From an uncultured Methanobacterium sp. (GTDB lineage Archaea; Methanobacteriota; Methanobacteria; Methanobacteriales; Methanobacteriaceae), in assembly GCF_963666025.1 (NCBI RefSeq), contig NZ_OY762552.1, positions 2,031,001 through 2,095,000 on the forward strand: a stretch of DNA of 64,000 nt. The letters run 5' to 3'. The notes beneath the pieces are model-generated. The model was given only the letters and a program-made list of their open reading frames with translations. It did not search any database and was not told where the DNA came from. Positions 46,503 to 56,219 of this stretch are shown here, in pieces. Numbering within the stretch: the stretch's first letter is position 1; each line of letters starts with the position of its first letter. The translations under genes and the position numbers were made by a program.

Positions 46503-47948
46503 CTAAAATTGACCCACTGAGAAATCGAACTCTCTCCAAGCCATTATATCAATTGCATCGTTAGTTTCTTGATTTACCACATCCACACTTAAAAGGGCTT
46601 CTTTGACACCTGCAAAAGTGCTTTTTGGAAGTTTAACAATAAGAATATCCTCGTTTTCATTAACAATGGGTGGTGTAGTAGGTATAATGCTGTTACTGGC
46701 TTTTGATTCGTATTGAGCAGCACCATCTTTAACTGTAATGTCCATTCTTTTAACTTCCTGGCCATTTGACCATCTTAGGTGGAAGTTGTGGATTACATTG
46801 TCAGGAATGTCGGTGGCAGTTTCTATCACCATGTAAACATACTGATCATCATATGTTATGCCTGCTGAGGTCAAATCTTCCATTGATTTGAAAGGTAAGG
46901 TCCTATAATCAACACGCTCATCTTTATACGATGCACCGGGCATGATTCCATTTGATAAATTTCCTTCATCCTTGGATACGGTTATATCTGGATAAATAGC
47001 CAATAAATCATTAACTCGGACGAATGATTGCAAATAATCCCTGGTTAAGTGTGTCTGACTTTTATGTGAATTAACAGCATCTCTTTTTTTGTTCTCTTCA
47101 GATTCATTTATACTGAAATAGGTCCAGTTGGCATCCAAATCTAAAAGTTCCCTTGGGGGATGTAACTTTTCATTTGGTAAATAATATTCTGGTTTGGGCC
47201 AATGATGACCTTTATGGACCAGATAAGTATACTGTGCACCGGTATAATTGGTTTCCATAATGGCATACTGCGCAAAGAAACTGACTGCCCAGTGATCAGG
47301 ATGATCATCTCCATCATCTGGATAAAATATGCTTGTTGGGTTGAAGTCGTTTATTATGCTTTCCATGTTTTGTGCGATATTGGCCCCGGAATAAGTGGCA
47401 TTTTTTTCATAGACAAAAGAGTAGGGAACGTGGTCGTACTTATTATAATCATTGTCACTTTTGTAAGGGTTACTGTAATCCCAGTGATCGTTTAATATTG
47501 CTCTGAGACCTCCATCAGGGTAACCAAGGAATATAACATCATTCTCATTTAAACCCAAATTTTTAAGGGCTTTCAAAGTTTCATTATGCCTAAGTTCGGG
47601 TAGTGAAACTTTTTCAGTAAGATTGGTACTGGCTCTAAATTGATTGAAAATAGTGTGTGTGTGAGATCGGCTACCATCTGTTACCATAACCACTTTGACT
47701 GTGGCATTCTTTTCTACAGCTCTGGCAATGAGTCCTCCTGTACCAAGACTCTCATCATCAGGGTGTGGAGCAAAAATTAGGATGCGATCGGAACTTTTAA
47801 CATCTGGTGCAGGTTGAAATTTGGTATTCCATTCTTCCTCTTCAAAATATTGAAATACGAGATAAATAGCAGAAATAAGTAAAACAACAAAAATTAAGAG
47901 GTAAAGAATCCCTTTTTTGGCATTTTTTATGTTGAATGGTTTATTCAC
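46503..47948 (-). CDS. membrane-anchored PIG-L (LmbE) family deacetylase
   Basis: An N-terminal anchor (residues 13-34) is followed by a PIG-L domain: RILIFAPHPDDESLGTGGLIARA near residue 52 supplies the zinc ligands H and DD, and FYPDDGDDHPDHWAV near 210 supplies the third ligand. Family members remove acetyl groups from N-acetylglucosamine on lipids or metabolites. The C-terminal 150 residues form a separate beta-rich domain of unknown role, probably glycan-binding and extracellular. GTG 47948 is the start, behind GGAGGAATGAT. Confidence 0.88.
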   Translation of the reverse strand: MNKPFNIKNAKKGILYLLIFVVLLISAIYLVFQYFEEEEWNTKFQPAPDVKSSDRILIFAPHPDDESLGTGGLIARAVEKNATVKVVMVTDGSRSHTHTIFNQFRASTNLTEKVSLPELRHNETLKALKNLGLNENDVIFLGYPDGGLRAILNDHWDYSNPYKSDNDYNKYDHVPYSFVYEKNATYSGANIAQNMESIINDFNPTSIFYPDDGDDHPDHWAVSFFAQYAIMETNYTGAQYTYLVHKGHHWPKPEYYLPNEKLHPPRELLDLDANWTYFSINESEENKKRDAVNSHKSQTHLTRDYLQSFVRVNDLLAIYPDITVSKDEGNLSNGIMPGASYKDERVDYRTLPFKSMEDLTSAGITYDDQYVYMVIETATDIPDNVIHNFHLRWSNGQEVKRMDITVKDGAAQYESKASNSIIPTTPPIVNENEDILIVKLPKSTFAGVKEALLSVDVVNQETNDAIDIMAWREFDFSVGQF

Positions 47949-48342
47949 ACATCATTCCTCCATGTTAAAGGAGTAGATTAGTTTTATTATTATTATTATT
48001 ATTATTATGCTCATGATTTTTTCATGTTTATTGATTATTCATTACCCTTTCTTTATTTATCCCCTATTTGGTTCATTTAAAAAAACCTTTTCTAATGTGA
48101 TTCTATAGAATTAAGAGTTTTAGGCTATAAATAAACTTTTAAGGGTTTATATTAGGAAAATACACATATTAAACGTTTATTCTCTTTTTTTAAGATTTCA
48201 TGAACCTTAATTATATTAATTCAGAAATCCATAGGCTCGCTAAATGAGCTTCACTTCAATATTATTAAATCTTATAAAAACACAGTTCTATACAGGTAGG
48301 TTAATTTTTATTTTACTGGAGGAATCTTTCTGGAGGAAGAGC
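47949..48342. other. intergenic, divergent promoters with TTA microsatellite
   Basis: Gap between the PIG-L gene and the ABC exporter. It contains eight TTA units at 47984-48007, about 36-59 bases upstream of the PIG-L start codon. No gene or RNA is seen. Confidence 0.5.
47984..48007 (+). repeat. (TTA)8 microsatellite
   Basis: Eight uninterrupted TTA units. They sit where the promoter of the PIG-L gene is expected, so length changes could alter promoter spacing. Confidence 0.8.
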
Positions 48343-49284
<942 letters not shown>

Positions 49285-49286
49285 TC

Positions 49287-50051
49287 ATGGCAGAACTAGA
49301 GGGAATTTACACCATCTGGCTCAGGGAAAACAAAAGATTCCTCCGTTACCGGTCACGTATACTAACTTCAGTGGTAACACCACTTCTATGGCTTCTAATA
49401 TTTGGAACTGGACTGGGTTCAGCCATAAGATTCGGTAACATGGCTGGAGGATACCAGGCATTCATATTCCCTGGAATCATTGCCCAGACCATCCTTTTCA
49501 CTTCGGTATTTTCAGGACTTTCCGTGATACAGGACAGGCAGTTCGGATTCTTAAAGGAGATTCTGGTGGCCCCCATATCCCGACCTTCAATTGTCCTGGG
49601 GAAAGCCATTGGAATCAGCACTACCGCCCTTATCCAGGGAATAATATTGCTGTTCCTATCATTTGTGGTCAGTGTACCTATGACCATTCCCATTCTCCTG
49701 GAATCCATAGGGGTTATAATCCTCATTGCATTAGGTCTATCAGGCATGGGACTTTTGATAGCATCTTTCACCGATAGTATGGAAGGGTTCAACCTTATCA
49801 TGAGCTTTATTGTAATGCCCATATTTTTATTAAGTGGCGCATTGTTCCCTATAACTGGACTTCCCAGCTGGTTACAGGTAGCAGTCTATATTAACCCCTT
49901 AACTTATGGGGTGGATGCCCTGAGGAGTATAATTCTGCATGAATCAGTACTTCCACTGTACGTAAGTGTTATTGTGGTGGCTATTTTCGCAGTGCTGATG
50001 ATCCTGATATCTGCCTTGATATTCAGCAAAAAAGAGCAGAGTTTGATGTAG
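49287..50051 (+). CDS. ABC-2 exporter permease, DrrB type
   Basis: Six helices in 254 residues. YRSRILTSVVTPLLWLLIFGTGLGSAIRF opens the protein, FLKEILVAPISRPSIVLGKAIG is the typical cytoplasmic loop, and PIFLLSGALFPITGLPSWLQVAVYINPLTYGVDALRS is the ABC2 signature. AGGGGGAGGGATA at the end of the ATPase gene is its ribosome site, so translation is coupled. Confidence 0.93.
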   Translation: MAELEGIYTIWLRENKRFLRYRSRILTSVVTPLLWLLIFGTGLGSAIRFGNMAGGYQAFIFPGIIAQTILFTSVFSGLSVIQDRQFGFLKEILVAPISRPSIVLGKAIGISTTALIQGIILLFLSFVVSVPMTIPILLESIGVIILIALGLSGMGLLIASFTDSMEGFNLIMSFIVMPIFLLSGALFPITGLPSWLQVAVYINPLTYGVDALRSIILHESVLPLYVSVIVVAIFAVLMILISALIFSKKEQSLM

Positions 50052-50397
50052 GTTTGGAAAAGATTTCTCTCCAATTGGAATTTAGTTGATTAGAGAATTG
50101 GGGATAATATTATTATAAGTATTATATTTTTTTTAATATCTATTAGTTGTTAATAGGGAGATCATTATGGTGTTGTGAACCCGAAATTCCTTGTTTTCAT
50201 AGGATAAGGGTCTTGATTCAGCTTATTCGGAAGTAATGAAACTACATATGTTTTAGGGGATGCGATTGGATTTTAGATAGTACAAACCAACCTTTATATA
50301 TGATATTACCTTATTAATGATTAGTTTTATTAGAGATTATTTTAATGAATATGGTTGGATATTTTTAAATTACAAAACATAGAAACGGGGAAATGAC
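50052..50397 (+). promoter_or_regulatory. upstream region and promoter of the surface adhesin
   Basis: TTTATATATG at 50293-50302 is a good TATA box for the adhesin, preceded by AACCAACC-like bases where a B recognition element is expected. This predicts a leader of about 70 bases. Elsewhere the gap holds only AT-rich sequence and one ATG with an immediate stop behind AGGGAGATCATT. Confidence 0.5.
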
Positions 50398-53300
50398 ATG
50401 CTAAGTAGGGGCGAAATAGTTGTTAAAAACATTCAAGAGAGTGGCAATAATATTATAACAATTTTAATGATGTTTAGTTTGGTAATTATATTCTTATTGA
50501 GTATTGGTCTTGTATCAGCAGCAGACTCTTCTATTATTTATGTGAATGATTCGGGGGGAAACGATTCCTGGGATGGGCAGTATGCCACATGGCAGGATGG
50601 AACTTTATATGGTCCTAAAAAATCAATCAAAAATGCAACGGGAACTGTAACTGATGGTGGTACAGTAAACATCGCTAATGGAATATATGGTGGAACAGGG
50701 AACACTAACGTAACTATTGACAAGAATATGGCTATTATAGGACAAAGCCAGGAAAATACAATAATAGATGGGACTAATACTGCTAGTGTATTCTCGATTC
50801 AACCGGGTATAAATGTTACAATCCTGAATTTAACATTTGTAAATGGGAATGCAACTGAAAAAGTAACACTTGAAGACCAAAACGTTACGTCTGGTGGTGC
50901 AATCTTCAATGCTGGAAATTTAACAGTTTTTAGCTGCACGTTTATAAGTAACACTGCCAGTTGGGGTGGTGCTATTGGGAATATTGGTACTATGGCCCTA
51001 ATTGACAGCAATTTCATAGGTAACAATGCACATACATTTATTGTTGCCAGTGCAGCGAATCAATTTAGGGGTAGTGCTTATGGTGGGGCTATTTACAATT
51101 ATTATGATAGTATTGCAGTTATTAGTGGCTGTAACTTCACCAATAACTATGCACTAAATGGTAATGATATTCGTACTGGTTTTTCAGATGGTGGGGCTAT
51201 TTACAATTGCGGTGCCGTGAACAATGATCATTATGCTATTCTGGCTATTTTTGGTAGTAACTTCATTAACAACACTGCTACCGGTGAGGGTGGAGCTATT
51301 TTCAATTGGGATATTATAGCTGTAAATAGTAGCACTTTTGCAGGAAACCATGCCCAATGGGGCGGTGCTATTTCCAGTTATTTCAGTGCTGATGTTTCTA
51401 ACTGTACTTTTACAGATAATACCGCGACTGGTCCGGAGTATGGGTATGGTGGGGCTATAGAAAATACTGGCAATCTAAATGTTGACGATAGTGTTTTCTT
51501 AAATAACACTGCTACTACAAATGGTGGTGCTATCAATAATGGGGGTGCCTGTAATATTAACGGCAGTAGTTTTGTAAACAACACTGCAACTGGAACCGGT
51601 CTTTATGAGGGTGGTGGAGCTATCCATCATCTTAGTGTTAATCTTCCTTTGATAATTCGTTTCACCAGTTTTTTCGGAAATAATGCGTTAAAAGGTTACA
51701 ATATTCATTGCCTTGGTGAAGGCACTATACTTGATGCAAATTATAATTGGTGGGGTACAAATAATGGTCCTAATGGCATAATCAGTAGTTATGGTCCACT
51801 CAATAGCTGGCCAACGACCTGGTTGGTAATAAATATCATAGCTTCTCCAAGTCTAATTGATGCCAGTACTACATCTACGATCATAACAGATTTGACTCAT
51901 GATAATCGGGGAACTTACCATAACCCAACTGAAGGACATGTCCTTGATGGAATCCCAGTGAATTTTGCCACAACCTTCGGCACTATAACAAGTCAGGTAG
52001 GCACTGTTAATGGGGCTGCAAATGCTACTTTGAGTAGTGTTAATGCTGGTCTTGCTGATGTTTCTGCAACAGTTGACAGTCAAACAGTTCATACATCAGT
52101 TAGCATTGACTTTAGCATCTCTCAGATTGTTGATGCGGCTCAGCGTATAAATAAATTCATAGAAACCAACCAAAAGCTTCCTACTTATGTAACTATTGGT
52201 GGTGTTTCTGTTAACATGGCACGATTTCTGCATTTAGCTGTACAGGCTACTTATCAAATAAACACTAAGAATAACACACCTATTGCACTCCAAAACGATA
52301 ATCTTCCGGGTTATCTGGAAGAGCAATTGAATTCTGGTTCTTTAAGTCTAACAGATTATTTGGATTTTGCTCGGCGTATTAGTGGTTACATGGATGATAA
52401 CCATCAGGCTCCGCCTTATGGTTTTATTGGGTTGGGTAAAATTGGATATCAATCACAAGTATATCTTTACACACGAATTTTAAGCATCTACAATACCACC
52501 GGAAGTTTACCTTCTTTGGTGACGGTAAAACCTTTCAATCCCTCGAATATTCCGATATTGTACACGCCTCCGGTGACTTTTACGCCTGTACAGATTGTTG
52601 TTGCTGCTGTAGAACTGCAGAATACTATTGAATCTACTAAATCTATACCGAATACGGTTACTGTTAATGGAATCACTGTTTATACTGCTCAGTTCCTGCA
52701 TTTGGCTACTCAAGCAATCACACAATTAAAAAACAATAATAATGATTCTATTGTGTTACAAAATGATGAGAAGCCGGGTTTCAGTGAAGAATCACTCAAA
52801 ATTGGTACTATGACTCAGTCTGACTATTTGGATTTTGCTCAGCGTATTAATGGTTATATGAATGACAACCGTCAGGCTCCGCCTTATGGTTATGTTGGGT
52901 TGGGGAAGGTTGGATATCAATCTCAGGTCTATCTGTTTACTCGTATATTGGGTATTTACAATAGTACTGGAAGTTTACCTTCTTTGGTGACGGTAAAACC
53001 TTTCAATCCCTCGAATATTCCGATATTGTACACGCCTCCGGTGACTTTTACGCCTGTACAGATTGTTGTTGCTGCTGTAGAACTGCAGAATACTATTGAA
53101 TCTACTAAATCTATACCGAATACGGTTACTGTTAATGGAATCACTGTTTACACTGCTCAGTTCCTGCATTTGGCTACTCAAGCAATCACACAATTAAAAA
53201 ACAATAATAATGATTCTATTGTGTTACAAAATGATGAGAAGCCGGGTTTCAGTGAAGAATCACTCAAAATTGGTACTATGACTCAGTCTGACTATTTGGA

Positions 53301-54447
53301 TTTTGCTCAGCGTATTAATGGTTATATGAATGACAACCGTCAGGCTCCGCCTTATGGTTATGTTGGGTTGGGGAAGGTTGGATATCAATCTCAGGTCTAT
53401 CTGTTTACTCGTATATTGGGTATTTACAATAGTACTGGAAGTTTACCTGCATATGTAACCATGAAACCATGGAGTACTAACAACATACCCATAATTTATA
53501 CGCCTCCGGTGACTTTTACGCCTATACAGATTGTTGCTGCTGCTGTAGAACTGCAGAATACTATTGAATCTACTAAATCTATACCGAATACGGTTACTGT
53601 TAATGGAATCACTGTTTATACTGCTCAGTTCCTGCATTTGGCTACTCAAGCAATCACACAATTAAAAAACAATAATAATGATTCTATTGTGTTACAAAAT
53701 GATGAGAAGCCGGGTTTCAGTGAAGAATCACTTCGTACTGGGACCATGACCCTGGCTGATTATGTGGATTTTGCACAGCGTATCACTAGTCATATGGATA
53801 ATAATCATCAGGCACCACCTTATGGTTTTATTGGGTTGGGGAAGGTTGGATATCAATCACAAGTCTATCTATTTACACGAGTTCTAACTATCTACAACAG
53901 TACTGGAAGTTTACCTGCATATGTAACCATGAAACCATGGAGTGCCAGCAACATACCCATAGTATACACACCACCGGCCTCATTCACCTCGGATCAGATT
54001 GTCAATGCTTCTGCCGAGCTAAAAAATACAATAGAAACAACTAAAACACTACCCGGCACAGTAGTTGTGGGTGGAATCACAGTTTCCACGGCACAGTTTT
54101 TGCATTTAGCAGTGCAGGCTATATCTCAGTTGAATGGTGATAGTAGCAGTAGTCCGATTCAGTTGCAGGATGATAGCGCTCCAAGTTACAGTGAAGAATC
54201 ATTAAGTTCAGGTAGTTTAAGTCAGGCAAGTTATGTGGACTTTGCGCAGCGTATTAATGGTTATATGAACGATAATCATCAGGCACCACCGTATGGCTGG
54301 ATGGGTCTCGGCAAAATCAGTTATAAGTCGCAGATTTATCTTTTTGCACGTATTTTGAGCGATTACAAGTCTTCTGGTTCGTTAATATATTCGATCACGG
54401 TTAAATCTTGGTCTGCTCAGAACATCCCCATAGTAGAACCTCCTTAA
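50398..54447 (+). CDS. giant surface adhesin: beta-helix plus five pseudomurein-binding repeat units
   Basis: A secreted 1349-residue cell-wall protein. The signal peptide spans about residues 18-42 (LVIIFLLSIGLVSAAD). Residues about 45-480 form a parallel beta-helix with many GGAIYN and SNFINNTA rungs like bacterial polymorphic outer-membrane repeats. A short beta domain follows (LIDASTTSTII). From residue 576 on, five units of 156 residues each contain two pseudomurein-binding-type motifs (for example FLHLATQAI and DYLDFAQRINGYMNDN-x-QAPPYG), which should attach the protein to the pseudomurein wall. Units 2 and 3 are almost identical. No membrane anchor is present. Likely roles are adhesion or aggregation. 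Confidence 0.93.
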   Translation: MLSRGEIVVKNIQESGNNIITILMMFSLVIIFLLSIGLVSAADSSIIYVNDSGGNDSWDGQYATWQDGTLYGPKKSIKNATGTVTDGGTVNIANGIYGGTGNTNVTIDKNMAIIGQSQENTIIDGTNTASVFSIQPGINVTILNLTFVNGNATEKVTLEDQNVTSGGAIFNAGNLTVFSCTFISNTASWGGAIGNIGTMALIDSNFIGNNAHTFIVASAANQFRGSAYGGAIYNYYDSIAVISGCNFTNNYALNGNDIRTGFSDGGAIYNCGAVNNDHYAILAIFGSNFINNTATGEGGAIFNWDIIAVNSSTFAGNHAQWGGAISSYFSADVSNCTFTDNTATGPEYGYGGAIENTGNLNVDDSVFLNNTATTNGGAINNGGACNINGSSFVNNTATGTGLYEGGGAIHHLSVNLPLIIRFTSFFGNNALKGYNIHCLGEGTILDANYNWWGTNNGPNGIISSYGPLNSWPTTWLVINIIASPSLIDASTTSTIITDLTHDNRGTYHNPTEGHVLDGIPVNFATTFGTITSQVGTVNGAANATLSSVNAGLADVSATVDSQTVHTSVSIDFSISQIVDAAQRINKFIETNQKLPTYVTIGGVSVNMARFLHLAVQATYQINTKNNTPIALQNDNLPGYLEEQLNSGSLSLTDYLDFARRISGYMDDNHQAPPYGFIGLGKIGYQSQVYLYTRILSIYNTTGSLPSLVTVKPFNPSNIPILYTPPVTFTPVQIVVAAVELQNTIESTKSIPNTVTVNGITVYTAQFLHLATQAITQLKNNNNDSIVLQNDEKPGFSEESLKIGTMTQSDYLDFAQRINGYMNDNRQAPPYGYVGLGKVGYQSQVYLFTRILGIYNSTGSLPSLVTVKPFNPSNIPILYTPPVTFTPVQIVVAAVELQNTIESTKSIPNTVTVNGITVYTAQFLHLATQAITQLKNNNNDSIVLQNDEKPGFSEESLKIGTMTQSDYLDFAQRINGYMNDNRQAPPYGYVGLGKVGYQSQVYLFTRILGIYNSTGSLPAYVTMKPWSTNNIPIIYTPPVTFTPIQIVAAAVELQNTIESTKSIPNTVTVNGITVYTAQFLHLATQAITQLKNNNNDSIVLQNDEKPGFSEESLRTGTMTLADYVDFAQRITSHMDNNHQAPPYGFIGLGKVGYQSQVYLFTRVLTIYNSTGSLPAYVTMKPWSASNIPIVYTPPASFTSDQIVNASAELKNTIETTKTLPGTVVVGGITVSTAQFLHLAVQAISQLNGDSSSSPIQLQDDSAPSYSEESLSSGSLSQASYVDFAQRINGYMNDNHQAPPYGWMGLGKISYKSQIYLFARILSDYKSSGSLIYSITVKSWSAQNIPIVEPP
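52123..54447 (+). repeat. five tandem 468-bp repeats in the adhesin gene
   Basis: The same codon (start of QIV) recurs at 52123, 52591, 53059, 53527 and 53995, exactly 468 bases apart. Copies 2 and 3 differ at only about one visible base, copy 4 shares its first half with them, and copies 1 and 5 are more diverged. This points to recent unequal crossing-over or gene conversion. Confidence 0.92.
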
Positions 54448-54785
54448 AGCTGTTCCTAAAAAAAGGTGAGATTATAAGTTAAGCAATGTGCCTTAAAGAA
54501 GTTAAATATTAACTTATTAATATCACCTACAAATTCTTTTAAAAAAAGAACCCTATTCCTGGTTAAATTAACATAATTTTTTTTGAGATCAAAAGAAAAT
54601 GAACATAAATTTAGATAAAGATTTTTTAATTAAAAAAATTCAATTTTATTTAATCTAATTGAACTTCGTAAAATCTATATATTACGAAGTAAAATTTATC
54701 TGGAAATTGTAGTGATGATTTTTCACAATCAAATTTTATTTATATTAGCAAAACACACTATAATTTCCTTGCATATTAAATTATC
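54448..54785. other. intergenic with an operator-like palindrome
   Basis: AT-rich gap between the adhesin and the second channel gene. Apart from the palindrome listed separately it shows no gene, RNA or repeat. Confidence 0.45.
54663..54690 (+). promoter_or_regulatory. 9-bp inverted repeat enclosing a TATA-like box
   Basis: ACTTCGTAA and TTACGAAGT are perfect inverted arms around a 10-base spacer (AATCTATATA) that contains the best TATA-like sequence. A dimeric repressor bound here would mask the core promoter, presumably that of the channel gene starting at 54786. Confidence 0.55.
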
Positions 54786-55625
54786 ATGGGAGTATTATCG
54801 GTATTTTATGAATCTGGAGTTATTTTCCAAAAAACAATTAATATGGCCGAAGTAATAGTGTTTATGAAAAATATAATGGAAATGATCCGGAATAAGGAAT
54901 TAAAACGGATTATTGATGCAGTGATAATTGGATTAACTCTCCTGGATGTTATCCTGTTAACTGGTATAATCTTTGTACAGGTGAACTCGGGAACATACCA
55001 GATCATAGTCCTCTTTGACTTAATTGTGGTGTGTATTCTAGCCACTCAGTTCGTTCACCGATTGTACCATTCTGAGGACCGGATCAAATACCTCAAGAAT
55101 AACTGGTTTGACCTACTGGGTATGGTACCTGAGATTCTTCTGGCAGGTTATTCAGGTATATTCAGATATTTCCGGTTAATCAAAATATTATCACTTTTAC
55201 GAAAGAATATTGTAAGCCTCTTTGATTACATTGAACGGGCAAACCTGGAGTATGGTGTTATAACCCTGATATTCGTCATAATCTCAGGTGCAATACTGTT
55301 CTACTTTTTTGAATTCGGAGTAAACCCCGATGTAAACAGCATAGATGATGCCCTCTGGTACATACTGATAACCATTACTACAGTGGGTTATGGTGATATT
55401 TATCCACATACTGTAGGTGGAAGATTCGCAACTTTAATTATAATTGTTGCGGGATTGTCCTTTGTCAGTTACGCTGCTTTTAAGATAACCGGATTGTTCT
55501 TTGAGCAAAATGAAGACAAGGAAAATGTAATGGAAGAAAAACTGGAATCACTGGATAAAAAGATAGACAGACTTCAAGAAGACCTGGATGAACTCAAAAA
55601 AATCTTTGAAATCAACAACAAATAG
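54786..55625 (+). CDS. potassium-channel-type ion channel with C-terminal coiled coil
   Basis: A relative of the channel at 26749. Helices lie at about residues 45-68, 76-95, 105-125, 155-178 and 215-235, with the pore loop ALWYILITITTVGYGDIYPH and filter TVGYGD near residue 199. The S4-like segment IFRYFRLIKILSLLRKN has four to five positive charges, so voltage sensing is more likely than in the other copy. A coiled coil (LESLDKKIDRLQEDLDELKKI) ends the protein. No ribosome site is seen; internal ATGs at 54843 and 54867 are alternative starts. Confidence 0.88.
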   Translation: MGVLSVFYESGVIFQKTINMAEVIVFMKNIMEMIRNKELKRIIDAVIIGLTLLDVILLTGIIFVQVNSGTYQIIVLFDLIVVCILATQFVHRLYHSEDRIKYLKNNWFDLLGMVPEILLAGYSGIFRYFRLIKILSLLRKNIVSLFDYIERANLEYGVITLIFVIISGAILFYFFEFGVNPDVNSIDDALWYILITITTVGYGDIYPHTVGGRFATLIIIVAGLSFVSYAAFKITGLFFEQNEDKENVMEEKLESLDKKIDRLQEDLDELKKIFEINNK

Positions 55626-55827
55626 TTTATTGTACCAGGGTACTGTAAAACTTTTTAATAATAAATAAGTGTATCTATAAATTATCTTACATAATAATCT
55701 CTGAAATTAAGCTTTTAAAACTGATTGGTCTTTTATTCATCCGAACAGTTCGTATATGTCCTGAATGACCATTAGATATATAAGGGTGCAGGATCAATAA
55801 TGGTTCTGTTAACAGGAGATCTTTTTT

Positions 55828-55977
55828 ATGGCTCGGTTTTATAGCATACGTGATTTTCTCGATGATGAGAGTGTTGAAAGATTTATTAATGAGCTTATCG
55901 AAGAAAACATGGAATATTTAAGGACTAAATACAGGCAGTTAGTACAGACTGCAAACGAAACCAGAAATAGAATTTAA
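55828..55977 (+). CDS. 49-residue charged helical protein, unknown
   Basis: GGAGAT at 55815-55820 is well placed before ATG 55828, and the frame ends at TAA 55975-55977. The product begins MARFYSIRDFLDDESVERF and is a highly charged, probably all-helical peptide with no cysteines and no membrane segment. It stands alone, with its own T-rich flank. The clean ribosome site and codon use make a real gene likely. Confidence 0.6.
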   Translation: MARFYSIRDFLDDESVERFINELIEENMEYLRTKYRQLVQTANETRNRI

Positions 55978-56219
55978 AACCGGATTTAAATTGAATTACT
56001 AATTTTTAGATTTTATTTAGAATTTTATTATATTTAGATTCATTAGACATTCTATTTAAGTTAAATTAGGGATTGGGGATTTTTTAGGGATTGGTTTCAT
56101 TTTTTATTTTTAACTCTTCTACTACTTGAAAAATATAAAATAAAATAAATAGGGATGGAAGAGAATTTTCCCACTTTAATTCTTACTCTAACCAATTTAA
56201 ACTCTATTCTTTTCCCTGA

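Noticed and set aside
50167..50178. ATG behind AGGGAGATCATT in the adhesin upstream region
   Set aside because: The frame stops after three codons, so I do not list it as a gene.
52123..54447. Long direct repeats considered as a CRISPR-like array
   Set aside because: The repeats are 468 bp, contiguous, in frame and encode protein domains; there are no spacers.
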